Assembly: GCF_000969835.1 (NCBI RefSeq)
Contig: NZ_KQ033912.1
Span: 2,121,920 to 2,185,919, forward strand
Direction of reading: 5' to 3'
Origin: Parabacteroides goldsteinii DSM 19448 = WAL 12034
GTDB taxonomy: Bacteria > Bacteroidota > Bacteroidia > Bacteroidales > Tannerellaceae
Length of the DNA stretch: 64,000 bases
Shown here: in pieces, positions 1 through 10,600 of the stretch
How the letters are laid out: every line of letters begins with the position of its first letter
Numbering within the stretch: position 1 is the stretch's first letter
Notes under the pieces: model-generated
Told to the model about the DNA's origin: nothing
Seen by the model: only the letters and a program-made list of their open reading frames with translations
Databases searched by the model: none
Made by a program: the position numbers and the translations under genes

Positions 1-70
1 GAAGGATCTCCAATAATCGGACATTCTCGATATAGATAAACATACTACTTTTACTTTTAGCATTTTTTAT

Positions 71-130
71 GAAAAAGCTGTTCTAATATAGATAACGCTC
101 TAAAATCAAGCTCTATCAGAACAGCCTTTC
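71..130 (-). terminator. Hairpin terminator downstream of a remnant ORF
   Basis: GCTGTTCT (77-84) pairs perfectly with AGAACAGC (118-125). Read on the minus strand the stem is followed by a short T run. It lies just downstream of the cysteine-rich remnant at 140-253, so it probably ended that gene's transcript. The 33-nt loop is long for an intrinsic terminator. Confidence 0.35.
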
Positions 131-139
131 CCCTAATTA

Positions 140-253
140 TTATTTAGCTGGTGCACCATGGACTTGAGCCATTTTGATCCAAAATTCTCCACAGTCCATT
201 GAAGAACATTGTTCTTTCCCTCCATCTTCACATCTTGTTGAAGCTTCAGTCAT
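140..253 (-). pseudogene. Cysteine-rich C-terminal remnant, possibly of an NVEALA-type peptide
   Basis: A 37-residue frame starting MTEASTRCEDGG and ending HGAPAK. The frame stays open only about 10 codons upstream of that ATG before a stop, so a signal peptide or NVEALA segment is missing. Three cysteines within 13 residues resemble the tails of NVEALA-type secreted peptides, two of which occur at 49.6-50.4 kb. I infer a truncated relic, but a genuine tiny peptide cannot be excluded. The rest of 1-487 shows nothing I can assign apart from the hairpin at 71-130. Confidence 0.2.
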
Positions 254-487
254 AGTTAAAGAACCAACATTACACAGATCCTTTTAATACAAACGCATGA
301 AAAAAATAAATGACCCCACTAAAAATAGAGAAAATGCTTCGATAAGAATAAATGCATGATACAGACAAACCTATCGGTTGTAATATCCTCGGCAGCCAAA
401 TCATTCCAGACATACAGGTTTGCAAACCGGAATGATTTAGCGTAATATTGCGTATATATAGTATTAAACAACTCTTTAACAGTCATA

Positions 488-2035
488 TTATGATATCTTC
501 CACTTATCCATGCTTCGGGTTCGGGAATCAAAATTCACTCCTATCTTTACCAACTTCCGTCTATCCATTTCAAACGGACGGGCATACCCTTGGCTTTCTA
601 TTTGTTGCAACGCCTCTTCCACCGAACCATCCAACTTAAATTCAAAGATATAGATATAATCCTTCGTCTGCAAAATCATATCCGCACGACCATAAGAGGT
701 GTGGTATTCCGCCTGGACATAAAGACCCATCAGTCTACAGACTATAAAAAGAACATTCTGATAGTACCGCTCTACCCCACCGGTCAATTCATACGGTACA
801 CCATAGAAAAACGTCTGCAAGCGACGAAGGAAACCCTCCGGATTGCCTTTGCGGAGATCCGTTACAAAGTTCTTCAGTTGAAAAGCTGTCTCACCCTCTT
901 TTACGGTAGTATAAAAAGGAAGCAGATAACGCATAAAACCTTCTTCCACCTCTTTATTGGGGAAGCCGAGCGTGTACATACCGAATTCCTCATCATACCC
1001 TTTGATGGTCAGGTAACCGCTTTGGTAGATGACAGGTATCGGGTTATAAGAGGCTATATCGATACTGTTCAATACATCCGCATCTATCTCTTCCCTGCCT
1101 ATTTCTGACAAATCGTATTCTGCCCGTTTCAACAATTCGACCAGATAGGTAGGAGTTCCCGTCTCAAACCAGTAACTGCCAAATTTCAATGTCTTAAACG
1201 TATTCAACAGACTAAAAGGATTATAGATTCCTATACTATTTTCAACAAAATGATACCCATCATAATTCAGCTCCAGTCTTTGGCAAATTTCCTCATACGT
1301 CTGCTTATTAGCTTTAGCAAGCTCATGCAACTGAGGTTCCAGATAATCATGAATTTCTTTTTCCGAAATCCCACAAACATCTACATAACGTTTATCCATG
1401 CTGATATCCTGCAGATTATTCAAATCGCTGAACACACTTACCTTTCCGAATTTCGTCACTCCGGTCAAGAAGGCAAAACGGATATATTTGTCCATGGTCT
1501 TCATGACCGAATAAAATGACTTCAACGTACTTCTGTAAGCCGCCTGCAATTCTTCATTCCCGATTGCCTGGAGCATCGGTTTGTCGTATTCATCGATCAG
1601 GATCACGACACGCTGACCGGTTTGTTCAACCGCACGCTCAACAATTCCCCGGAAACGCAGAGCAAGAGAAGTCTCACCGGCTCCGGTCCCATACAGCTTT
1701 TCCCACTTCAACAAAGTAAAGTTCAATATCCGCTCCAGACTTTCCGGAGTATTGTATTTTTCCGTATTCAGGTCTATATGCAAAATCGGATGTTTTATCC
1801 AATCCTTTTCCAGATTTTCCAATGCCAGCCCTTCAAAAAGCTCCTTCTTACCTTCAAAGTAAGCTTCCAGCGTTGAGATCAGCAGGCTTTTGCCGAAACG
1901 TCTTGGACGGCTCAGAAAGTAGTAACTCCCTGTCGTAGCCAATTCATGTACAAAAGCAGTTTTATCAATATAAAGATATCCATCTTTACGTAGCTTCTCA
2001 AAATTCTGAATTCCAATCGGATAAATAACAGCCAT
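488..2035 (-). CDS. AAA-ATPase-like / PD-(D/E)XK nuclease-superfamily protein (515 aa)
   Basis: Belongs to the large Bacteroidetes family with an AAA-ATPase-like N-terminal domain and a PD-(D/E)XK-like C-terminal domain. The cellular role of the family is unknown. Visible motifs: RPRRFGKSL at about 43-51 in the P-loop position, a Walker B-like VVILIDEYD at about 143-151, and GRAD...EFK (D452, E465, K467) as the nuclease-like core. I place the start at MAVIYPIG (ATG ending at 2035) rather than the longer upstream frame, because a TAnnTTTG element at 2065-2072 would put the transcript start between them and family members begin this way. It is a single gene with no obvious partner. A defence or mobile-element link is often suspected for such proteins but is not shown here. 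Confidence 0.85.
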   Translation of the reverse strand: MAVIYPIGIQNFEKLRKDGYLYIDKTAFVHELATTGSYYFLSRPRRFGKSLLISTLEAYFEGKKELFEGLALENLEKDWIKHPILHIDLNTEKYNTPESLERILNFTLLKWEKLYGTGAGETSLALRFRGIVERAVEQTGQRVVILIDEYDKPMLQAIGNEELQAAYRSTLKSFYSVMKTMDKYIRFAFLTGVTKFGKVSVFSDLNNLQDISMDKRYVDVCGISEKEIHDYLEPQLHELAKANKQTYEEICQRLELNYDGYHFVENSIGIYNPFSLLNTFKTLKFGSYWFETGTPTYLVELLKRAEYDLSEIGREEIDADVLNSIDIASYNPIPVIYQSGYLTIKGYDEEFGMYTLGFPNKEVEEGFMRYLLPFYTTVKEGETAFQLKNFVTDLRKGNPEGFLRRLQTFFYGVPYELTGGVERYYQNVLFIVCRLMGLYVQAEYHTSYGRADMILQTKDYIYIFEFKLDGSVEEALQQIESQGYARPFEMDRRKLVKIGVNFDSRTRSMDKWKIS

Positions 2036-2064
2036 AATTGTATGTTTTACTTTGTCATGATAAA

Positions 2065-2072
2065 CAAAGGTA
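2065..2072 (-). promoter_or_regulatory. Promoter -7 element (TACCTTTG) for the AAA/PD-(D/E)XK gene
   Basis: Exact match to the Bacteroidetes -7 consensus TAnnTTTG on the minus strand, about 30 bases upstream of the chosen start. No clear -33 TTTG is seen. Its position favours the start at 2035. Confidence 0.45.
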
Positions 2073-2289
2073 AAAATATTTACCGAATACAAGACATTCT
2101 GACTGATAATTCCATTCCTTTTGTACACAACGACCACACTAGCATATAGGGCAAATGAAATCATCCAATTGTTTTTACGAATCTCTTCGAATATATTAAT
2201 AATATTTATTTTTCACTACAGCTATTCCTAACATATAAGTATAAAAACCTGTAATTTTAGTACAAACCCTATGTAAAATCATACACTTG

Positions 2290-2297
2290 TATTTTTG
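2290..2297 (+). promoter_or_regulatory. Promoter -7 element (TATTTTTG) within a dyad, upstream of susC 1
   Basis: TATTTTTG matches TAnnTTTG. It sits in a perfect 7-bp dyad (ACTTGTA / TACAAGT) that overlaps the element, so a regulator could bind there. A second dyad, AACGTTT-TAAA-AAACGTT, lies at about 2353-2371 in the leader. The predicted leader to the ATG at 2405 is about 100 nt. Confidence 0.5.
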
Positions 2298-2404
2298 TTA
2301 CAAGTTAAATATCAATTAATAACAACTCCATTCCCTATTCCAGGCATACATTGCAACGTTTTAAAAAACGTTTGTTAATTATATGTCTAATTAAATTAAT
2401 TGTT

Positions 2405-5400
2405 ATGTTTAAGATCTACAGACCTATCAGCGCATTATTGCTGGTGGCCTCATTAGGATCTGCCTGGAATGCCTTCGCATCCGAAGGGACAATAGGAGAA
2501 ACTTCTGAAGTTAATCAGCAATCAGGGAAAGTTACAGGTATCGTCGCAGACGATCTTGGACCGGTAGCCGGAGCATCAGTTGCAGTAAAAGGTACCTCTA
2601 AAGGAACCATAACAGACAGCGATGGAAAATTCGTCCTGAATGGAGTCAAAAAAGGCGAAATAATACAAATTTCATTTCTGGGTTATACGACACAGGAAAT
2701 CGCCTATAAAGGACAGGAAAATCTGGATATCAAATTGGTGGAAGACTCGCAAGCTATCGATGAAGTCGTTGTTACCGCCCTCGGAATGAAACGTTCTCAT
2801 AAAAGCCTTGGTTATGCATTAACAACCATCAAAGGAGACGAATTCACGCTTGCCGGTAAGGCAGCAAACCCCTTAACATCTCTATATGGTAAAGCTGCCG
2901 GTGTTGGTATCCAGTCGAGTGCAGCAGGTCCGACCGGAGGTGTAAACATTAAGATTCGTGGAGCAGCCAGTCTGGAATCATCCTCCAAGACACGCCCGTT
3001 GTTCGTTGTAGACGGTGTGCCCATTCATGACCAGGAATCATCTATGGCAACCCGTGGTTATGACCCGTTGAACTCTTTCGACTATGGCGCTGGTATCAAT
3101 GATATTAACCCTGAAGATATCGAATCAATGGAAATCCTGAAAGGTGCGAAAGCATCCGTTCTATATGGTAGTGAAGGAGCCAACGGCGTTGTATTGATCA
3201 CAACCAAAAAAGGGGCCAATACCAGAGGTTTAGGAGTAACGGCCTCTTTCCAGTATACCGTTGAACAACCGGTTTCTTATATTGATTTTCAGAATGAATT
3301 CGGTACGGGAACAAGTGTTTATGATGAACTGACAGGTAAATTGCCCGATGGAACCTCCATGAGAAGACTGGGTACTTCCCGCTTCAACTTCGGACCCGCT
3401 TTTGACGGCAAGCCGATCATGGATATAGACGGTAATATTATCAACTACGAAGCACAGCCGGATAACTTTATGGATTTCTTCCGTAAAGGCTATTCAGACA
3501 ACGTCAACGTCGCCATTGCCGGAGGTAATGAAATGGGAAATATGCGTGTTTCCTATACCAATTATAAATATCAGGGTATTCTGGATAATTTTGAACAGAA
3601 AAAGAATATCCTCAGTTTCTCCGGAAAAATGAACGCATCGAAGTTTGCTACTTTCGAAATCAATTCAAACATTTATAACATTGTCACCCAAAACCGTTAT
3701 CCTAATATCGGAGGTCTCGTTTCATACGGTATCAACAGAGACCAACCATTTTCAACGCTGGAACGACTATATAAAGATGATTCCGGATACAAACGGAACA
3801 AGGAAGATCTGACTATGAGCAGTTATGGGTCCAATATCATGGATTTGCTGTGGCACCAACGCGAAAACAGGAATGTGGATGATAAATTTCACATGATCAC
3901 ATCATTAAAAGGTAAGTTCGATTTCCATAAAAATATATTCCTTGTGCTACAGGGAGGTATCGACTATACGGATATTGAATATAACCAGAAAGCCAGAGTT
4001 ACTCAGGCGGAGCCCAACGTGGTCGGTGGTAAATATTCTAGGAAAGAAGAACGTTATGTAGTACAGAACTACGATGCAATGTTGAATTTTGACAAGAATT
4101 TCATGAAAGACCGTTTAAATGTACTGGCTTTCTTCGGTGGAGGTTACCGCAGCAATGAAGATAAGAGCATTAACGTTTCAACATACGGTGACATGCTTTA
4201 TCCGGATTGGTACTCATTGAATAATGAAGGCTCATGGCCAGGCGCTGGCGACAAAGGGAAGGTTAGAGGTATGTCGCGCGGTTCCGACTTCCTCTACAGT
4301 CTTTACGGCGGTGTGACTCTCTCCCTGGACGAACGTTATTATGTAGAAATTACCGGAAGAAATGACTGGGCTTCTACTTTACCCGCAGGAAACAACTCCT
4401 ACTTCTATCCGGGTATCTCATTCAACTGGAACTTCAAAGACCAGATTCCAATCCCGCAATTGCAGTTCGGTAAGATACGTATGGCCTGGGCCGATGCCGG
4501 TCGTCCTGCTTCCCGCTACTTTGCAAACAACGTCTTCAGCCTGGGACAGATTGCAGAAACCGAAGCTTCGATCGTAACACCTCCAAGTGCCCTATTCTCA
4601 GGTTTATTGAAACCAGAACGCAAAAGAGAATATGAAATCGGTATGGACTTACGCTTCTTCGATCAGAACAGACTTGAATTCGACTTCTCTTACTATACGA
4701 ATAATGTATACGACCAAATCATGTCCGTTCCCCTGTCATCCACTTCCGGATACAGCGAAATCAGGATTAATGCCGGTAACGTGCATAACTACGGTTATGA
4801 AATCTTCCTGAAAGGGACTCCGCTGGTAGGCAAAGATTTCCGTTGGGATGTATCATTCACAGCAGCAAATCAGTATGCAAAGGTGAAGAAGTTATATCCG
4901 GGTATTACACAGAAATTAATCGGTGGCGGAACAGGATATAAAGTTGTGGCCGAAGTAGGTGAGCCAATGGGTGAATTACTTACCTATGATTATAAGAAAG
5001 ATGAACATGGCAACCGTGTTGTAAGCTCGAATGGTTTCTATGTACTGGATTATGATGCCGGTTTCAAGAAAAACTCCAACATCAATCCATCTTTCATCGG
5101 TGGTTTCAATACATCGTTCTACTATAAGAACTTCAATATCAACCTGGGATTTGACTACAAATTCGGTGGAGCCCTGTTATCTATGTCCAACTACTACCTT
5201 ATCGGTAATGGTCTGTCAAAGGAATCTTTGCCTTATCGTGACGAGAAACATGGCGGTTTGGCTTACTACATCAACGAACAGAACGTAAAGGTTCCCTGTG
5301 AACACAACACAGCAGCCCCTGCCGGAGCCAAGGATAACCGGGTATATCATGATGGTCTTATCCTCAACGGTGTGAAGGAAGACGGCAGTAAGAATGATAT

Positions 5401-5716
5401 CATCCTAAGTGCCTACGAATACTATTCTACATTCATCCATGACATGTCGGCCGATCTGCAACCGGATAATATCTATAAGAATGACTATATCAAGTTCCGC
5501 GAAATCGGTATTTCCTATACCATTCCGAAAAGAATCGTAGAAAAGGCTAAACTGCAAAAAGTGACTCTGACAGCTACAGCACGTAACCTGTTTTACCTCT
5601 ATAAGGCTATTCCGAATATTGATGCAGAATCAACGCTCGGTACGAACTCTTACGAAGAATATTCATTCTTCCCCTCTACCCGAAGTTTCGGTATCGGTGT
5701 TTCAGTTAGTTTCTAA
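2405..5716 (+). CDS. SusC/RagA-family TonB-dependent outer-membrane transporter (pair 1)
   Basis: Large outer-membrane barrel that imports oligosaccharides together with the SusD-like lid lipoprotein encoded just downstream. The mature N-terminus follows a signal peptide (MFKIYRPISALLL...AFA). It carries a carboxypeptidase-D-like domain (from about residue 41, GKVTGIVADD), a TonB-box/plug start at EVVVTALG (about 120), a plug with VVDGVPI, and a C-terminal barrel ending in an aromatic-rich strand. At 1103 aa it is normal for the family. I use the ATG at 2405 rather than 2351 because the signal peptide begins there. Only 24 bases separate it from the SusD gene. The HTCS-type gene that converges on this pair is a plausible regulator. 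The substrate cannot be told because no glycosidase is adjacent. Confidence 0.93.
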   Translation: MFKIYRPISALLLVASLGSAWNAFASEGTIGETSEVNQQSGKVTGIVADDLGPVAGASVAVKGTSKGTITDSDGKFVLNGVKKGEIIQISFLGYTTQEIAYKGQENLDIKLVEDSQAIDEVVVTALGMKRSHKSLGYALTTIKGDEFTLAGKAANPLTSLYGKAAGVGIQSSAAGPTGGVNIKIRGAASLESSSKTRPLFVVDGVPIHDQESSMATRGYDPLNSFDYGAGINDINPEDIESMEILKGAKASVLYGSEGANGVVLITTKKGANTRGLGVTASFQYTVEQPVSYIDFQNEFGTGTSVYDELTGKLPDGTSMRRLGTSRFNFGPAFDGKPIMDIDGNIINYEAQPDNFMDFFRKGYSDNVNVAIAGGNEMGNMRVSYTNYKYQGILDNFEQKKNILSFSGKMNASKFATFEINSNIYNIVTQNRYPNIGGLVSYGINRDQPFSTLERLYKDDSGYKRNKEDLTMSSYGSNIMDLLWHQRENRNVDDKFHMITSLKGKFDFHKNIFLVLQGGIDYTDIEYNQKARVTQAEPNVVGGKYSRKEERYVVQNYDAMLNFDKNFMKDRLNVLAFFGGGYRSNEDKSINVSTYGDMLYPDWYSLNNEGSWPGAGDKGKVRGMSRGSDFLYSLYGGVTLSLDERYYVEITGRNDWASTLPAGNNSYFYPGISFNWNFKDQIPIPQLQFGKIRMAWADAGRPASRYFANNVFSLGQIAETEASIVTPPSALFSGLLKPERKREYEIGMDLRFFDQNRLEFDFSYYTNNVYDQIMSVPLSSTSGYSEIRINAGNVHNYGYEIFLKGTPLVGKDFRWDVSFTAANQYAKVKKLYPGITQKLIGGGTGYKVVAEVGEPMGELLTYDYKKDEHGNRVVSSNGFYVLDYDAGFKKNSNINPSFIGGFNTSFYYKNFNINLGFDYKFGGALLSMSNYYLIGNGLSKESLPYRDEKHGGLAYYINEQNVKVPCEHNTAAPAGAKDNRVYHDGLILNGVKEDGSKNDIILSAYEYYSTFIHDMSADLQPDNIYKNDYIKFREIGISYTIPKRIVEKAKLQKVTLTATARNLFYLYKAIPNIDAESTLGTNSYEEYSFFPSTRSFGIGVSVSF

Positions 5717-5740
5717 ATACACAATTTAATGCAAGAAATT

Positions 5741-7567
5741 ATGAAAAATATATTATTAACGGGTTTGGCGGCAGCCTCACTATTATTGTCCGGCTGCCAG
5801 GATAAACTGGAAGAAGATTTCTACAACCCTGAAAACTACCAGGCGCCGGAAGACAAACTGGCTGCCGGCCTGTTCACAAAAACGCTTTACGAATGGCAAG
5901 TCTATGTACAGGACTACGGAGAATGGTGGTGGTCATTGACAGGTGCCGGTGTTACAGCTTATGCCCAGGTCGGTGTTCGACCTACTACACAAAATTATGC
6001 CGGTATTTACCAGGATTTTGAAGATGTAACCACCGGTAACGGATTCTCGGCAGACAACGGTATACGTAATTATTTTAATAATATGTATACCAAAATGAAA
6101 ACCTGGTCAATCTTCAAACAATTAGTCGAAGAAGAATATACGGGAGAAACATTAACAAACAGCTACGTATATTACCAGCTGACTACTGTTATGAAAGACT
6201 ATACCATGCTCCGCAATATCGACTTTTTCAACAGTATTCCCTATTACAACGCCATTCAGGGAAACAAGGGAATTTTGTTTGCAGAGTATGACGATCCCCT
6301 GGAAGTTACCAAAACAATTCTCGATGAATTGAAAGAAATATCGGAAAATATAGTTGCCGATTATGATAAAATGTCTCCGGATGCAAAAGCTACTTTTGCC
6401 AAACAAGATGTCGCCTTTAAAGGAGACATTCAGTTATGGAAACAATATATCAATGCATTGAGATTGAAATTTGCAGTCCGCATGTCTGCTGCCGACGAAG
6501 CCTACGCAAAAACTCAGATTACATCAGCGATACAGGACGGACTTCCCACCAAAGATATGATCTGGCTTTTGCCTACCAATCCGGCCAAAGATTTACCGGG
6601 AGGCGGTACTATCAACCGTGGATGGTTCGAACGCTTTACTTCGTTATTCATCCCCAATGTGATTCTCGAAAGAATGAACCATAACAGATTGAAATATGAA
6701 CCGGGAATCGATGACCCGCGTCTGCCGGCCATAGCCGCTCCGACACGTTACAACGACTATCGTGGTATCCGCATGGACAACCTATACCACCAGCCGGCTT
6801 ACGACTCTATTGCCGCCGGTAGTGAAGAAAACATGCGCCCGGATTATATCGACGAAGGAACATGGGAACGTCATAAATCCTATATCAATAACAATACTGC
6901 ATACCGCGATGCCAAAGGTACACTGAGTTACTACGATATAAACTGCGTATCCATGTATAACCCGGCTACTTATTACTATGCTAATTTCCCGGTTTATATG
7001 TTCTCGCTGGCTGAAACAGAATTGCTCCTGGCAGAAGTAGCTGCCAGAAACTATGCTTCAACCGGTAAAACAGCCGGTGAACATATAAGCGATGCTATGA
7101 CTCATTCAACAGACTTATGGTATTATATAAACTCCCTGTCAGTATCAAGTGCGACAGATTATCCGCGTTATTTCCCGGAAAAACCATCTGCCGAAGTTGT
7201 TCAGACATATGGAGATTTTCTGAAAGCAGAATACCAGAAAGCTAAAACATTGGATGATCAGATAGAAATTATCATGCAGCAGAAGTATATCCACCTGAAT
7301 CTGATGGCTCCCAACGAATGCTGGACAGAGTTGCGCAGAACCCGCCATCCGAAACTGGAACCGGTTAACTTCCCGCCGTATTTCACAAATATCAAACCGC
7401 AGGTTGAACGTATAAAATATCCGGATTCCGAAGAATTGAACAATACAGAGAACTTTGCTAAAGTAAAAGCAGAGAACAACTATTCTTCGCCCATTTATTA
7501 TGTACCACAAGACAAAAGATCTGAATCTTACTATCGAGACACTTTCATCGAGATAGAAAAAGAGTAA
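5741..7567 (+). CDS. SusD-like surface lipoprotein (pair 1)
   Basis: Glycan-binding outer-membrane lipoprotein that pairs with the preceding SusC. The lipobox is LLLSGCQD, giving a lipidated Cys near residue 19. At 608 aa it is longer than classical SusD. Its sequence (TALxxALRLKFAVRMS-like core, C-terminal YYVPQDKRS) looks like the divergent SusD-like group rather than canonical SusD. Start chosen at MKNILL (5741) rather than MQEIM (5729) because the basic N-terminus and signal sequence begin there. A strong hairpin terminator follows within 25 bases, so susC 1 and susD 1 form a two-gene unit. Confidence 0.9.
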   Translation: MKNILLTGLAAASLLLSGCQDKLEEDFYNPENYQAPEDKLAAGLFTKTLYEWQVYVQDYGEWWWSLTGAGVTAYAQVGVRPTTQNYAGIYQDFEDVTTGNGFSADNGIRNYFNNMYTKMKTWSIFKQLVEEEYTGETLTNSYVYYQLTTVMKDYTMLRNIDFFNSIPYYNAIQGNKGILFAEYDDPLEVTKTILDELKEISENIVADYDKMSPDAKATFAKQDVAFKGDIQLWKQYINALRLKFAVRMSAADEAYAKTQITSAIQDGLPTKDMIWLLPTNPAKDLPGGGTINRGWFERFTSLFIPNVILERMNHNRLKYEPGIDDPRLPAIAAPTRYNDYRGIRMDNLYHQPAYDSIAAGSEENMRPDYIDEGTWERHKSYINNNTAYRDAKGTLSYYDINCVSMYNPATYYYANFPVYMFSLAETELLLAEVAARNYASTGKTAGEHISDAMTHSTDLWYYINSLSVSSATDYPRYFPEKPSAEVVQTYGDFLKAEYQKAKTLDDQIEIIMQQKYIHLNLMAPNECWTELRRTRHPKLEPVNFPPYFTNIKPQVERIKYPDSEELNNTENFAKVKAENNYSSPIYYVPQDKRSESYYRDTFIEIEKE

Positions 7568-7587
7568 TAGGGAGTTGAAAAGAGGAG

Positions 7588-7619
7588 AGCTCGCCATATG
7601 GCGGGCTTTCTGTTTTTTT
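7588..7619 (+). terminator. Bidirectional intrinsic terminator between susD 1 and the HTCS-type gene
   Basis: AGCTCGCC (7588-7595) pairs with GGCGGGCT (7600-7607, one G-T pair) around an ATAT loop, followed by a T-rich tract to 7619. It lies between two convergent genes. Confidence 0.85.
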
Positions 7620-10600
7620 AGGATACTTCCTCTTTCTGCGACACCAGCATATTTTTTCTGTACTGCATGGGGGATACCCCTACATGCTTCTTAAAGGTAC
7701 GGCTGAAATAAATCGGATCAGAATACCCGAGACGATAGGCAACCTCCGCTATAGGACAACAAGACTCATCTGATAACAAAAGCTTAGCCCGGTCCATTTT
7801 AAAGGAAACAATATAATCGTTCGGGGTCATTCCTGTAACCATCTTAATCTGGTTGAACAAACTGGTCCTCCCCATTCCCATACATTTAGCCCAGCGGGCT
7901 ATATCGAATTCCGGATCTTCCAGATGCTCTTCCAAAACACGGGTAGCCGTATCCAACAGTCTTTTTTCCTGTACGTTAGTTGCCAATAGCGGCACGTAAT
8001 CTTGTTCCTCTTTCTGCTTGATATACCTTGACAAAATACGTTTACTGTTTCTTACCAGAGAATTACATCTATGCTGAAGTAAATCCATAAAAAAAGGTTT
8101 GACCACATAATCGTCAGCACCGGAACGAATACTTTGAATCTGTTGTTCCGGAGATGGCTGGTAAGTCATCAGAATAACAGGAATATGTAATGTATCTACA
8201 TGCGCCTTAATCATCCGGCACAATTCTATCCCGGAACCGTCCGCCATATCGATCTCACTCAAAATAATATCCGGGAGTTCTCTCAATGCGATCAAATAAC
8301 CCTCCTTTGTATCCTCCGCTTCAATCAAACGATAGGCAAACGAAAATGTCTCTTTCAGCGAAGCCCTTATCTCGCTGTCACTGTCTATTATCAACATCGT
8401 ATAAAGAGTGTTATCTTCTGTTCCAATCACCTCTTCCACAGGCGATTCCGCATCGTAGACAGGATTTCCGAAACTAAACGCAACGTCTTCCTGTTCCTCT
8501 CTGTTGAACGTCTGTAACCGGGTAATTAACCCTTGCAAATAAACAACCTGCTTCAATACTTTCCCGATTCGGTTTTTACCGGCTACAACTGCTGCATCAG
8601 CAACAATATTATTCAATATGGCAATGATTACAGTCAGAGGTTTCCTGAACTCATTGGAAATATTAGTTAGGAACTGCTGATTATCCCGGTTCAATTTATC
8701 CATTTGCTCCACCTCCATCTTTTTCATTTCCAGGGAAAGCATCAATCGAGTCTTTGTTTTATTGAACCAAACCAGCCAGGCTATAATAGAAATCGTTACA
8801 CAAACATACAGCAATATCATTGGCCACGAAAGCCAGAACGGATACATAATTATAATTTCCAGCAAAACTTCATTCTGAGGATTATCCAGCTCGCGGACAA
8901 TCAGATTATACCTACCGGGGCGCAGGGAAGAATAAGTAATCGTCCTGTTGGAAGTCGTTATCCATAGTTCATCCAGACCTTCCATCTTATATTCATATTG
9001 TCCGTAATTAGAAAGCAGATAGTTACTTGTCGAAAAGGTAAGGCTGATCGTATTCAAGTTATAAGGCAGTTTTATTTTTCGGGAAAAGGCGATATCCTGT
9101 TGAAGAAAATCCGAATTCGCAGGTGTCAACAATTGATTATTCACAGAGATCGAAGAGAAAAACAAAGAGTAATTCCTACCCGAACGATTTAAATTCTGCT
9201 CATTAAAAGAAAATAATCCACATATGGTACCCACATAAACATTCCGGTCCATCGGTGAGACATAAATGCCACAATCACCACTGAGAGAAAGCGGGGCAGG
9301 CAGATTACTTAAAGGAATATGAAATGCAGAAAGAGGTTTCTTTTTTACCGACATGTCCAAAATAGAAACACCTTTGTCTGTTGTTACGATCAGGTTCCTG
9401 TAAAACGAGCGGGTTACACTATAACATACATCACTCAGTAAAAAATGATCCTGTTCCCTATAAGATGAAAAATCATTCTTTTCCTCATTATATAATAAAA
9501 GTCCGGAATTCAGGGTAGACATGAATAAACCATTCCTGGAATCACCACAAATCGAATTAACGGCACTGGGAATACGACTCCCTTTTTGCAAGCCATCTCC
9601 ATAGAGAAAGATTACCTTTTGCGATTTCAGATCTACAGAAAACAATCCTTCTTCCAGTGAAGACACCCATAAGCGGTCCTTGTCATCAATATATACGGTA
9701 CGAATATTTCCGGAACATTTTTGTTGCAGCAACGAATCATCCAACAAATAAGAGGTATGCAGATTTTCCCTGTCAAGTTTAAAAATACCCTGGGTAGACG
9801 GTAACACCAGCATATCCCGATAAGGAACAATATCTTCTATTGTCAGCTGAGAAGCCGAATCGAAAAACGAAAAATCGATCTGCTTGATACGGCCTGTTTT
9901 CCTGTCAAGCACATAAAGTCCATTTTTGTAGACGCTGATAAACAGGTTATCCGTCTGCTCATCATACCACAGTGCACGAATCTTATTATCCGGCAATCGG
10001 TGGGTAGTCTTGGTGATATGCCGGATTACTTCCCTGTTCTTATTCAGGACGTTTATACCACTGCCCTCAGATGCTACATACAAATTACCTTCTTTATCTT
10101 CAGCCATAGAACCGATAACAGTTCCATGCAGACGATCCTCAACTTTTTCGTCGCTATAAAAACATTTGAAATCATCCAAATCTATATTTCCATACCGGAT
10201 ATCACCATAATAGGGTCCAATCCATAAATTTCCTTGCCGATCAGTAAATAATGCAGTAATCGAAGTTTCCGCCATATACGGCTGGTTACTCATTATTTCC
10301 GGAATACCATTTGTTTTCATTTCTATCCTATAAAGACCGGCCAAAGTTCCCACCCATATTATCCCCCGTGTATCCTCAGTAAAGCAATGAATATAGGGTA
10401 TGGAAGAACCTCCCGAGTCATTAAGAACGATAGATTCACCATTTGGTGAAACAACAGCAGCTAAACCAGATTTAGCCGACAGCCACAAACGAGATTCCGA
10501 GTCCAGGAACTGAGTAGTTATGTTCTCTTTCTGAAAACAGGTGGTTATAATCCGTTTTTCCGTCAGATCAACTTTCAATACACCGGTAGTCGTCCCTATC

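Noticed and set aside
590..1108. 172-residue plus-strand ORF antisense to the AAA/PD-(D/E)XK gene
   Set aside because: The minus-strand gene in this place has clear motifs. The plus-strand frame has none.
4362..5288. Plus-strand ORFs in other frames within susC 1
   Set aside because: These are shadow frames of the transporter gene, with no initiation signals or coherent composition.
7145..7597. 150-residue minus-strand ORF antisense to susD 1
   Set aside because: It covers the SusD C-terminal codons and the terminator. The protein is a low-complexity mix typical of antisense frames.
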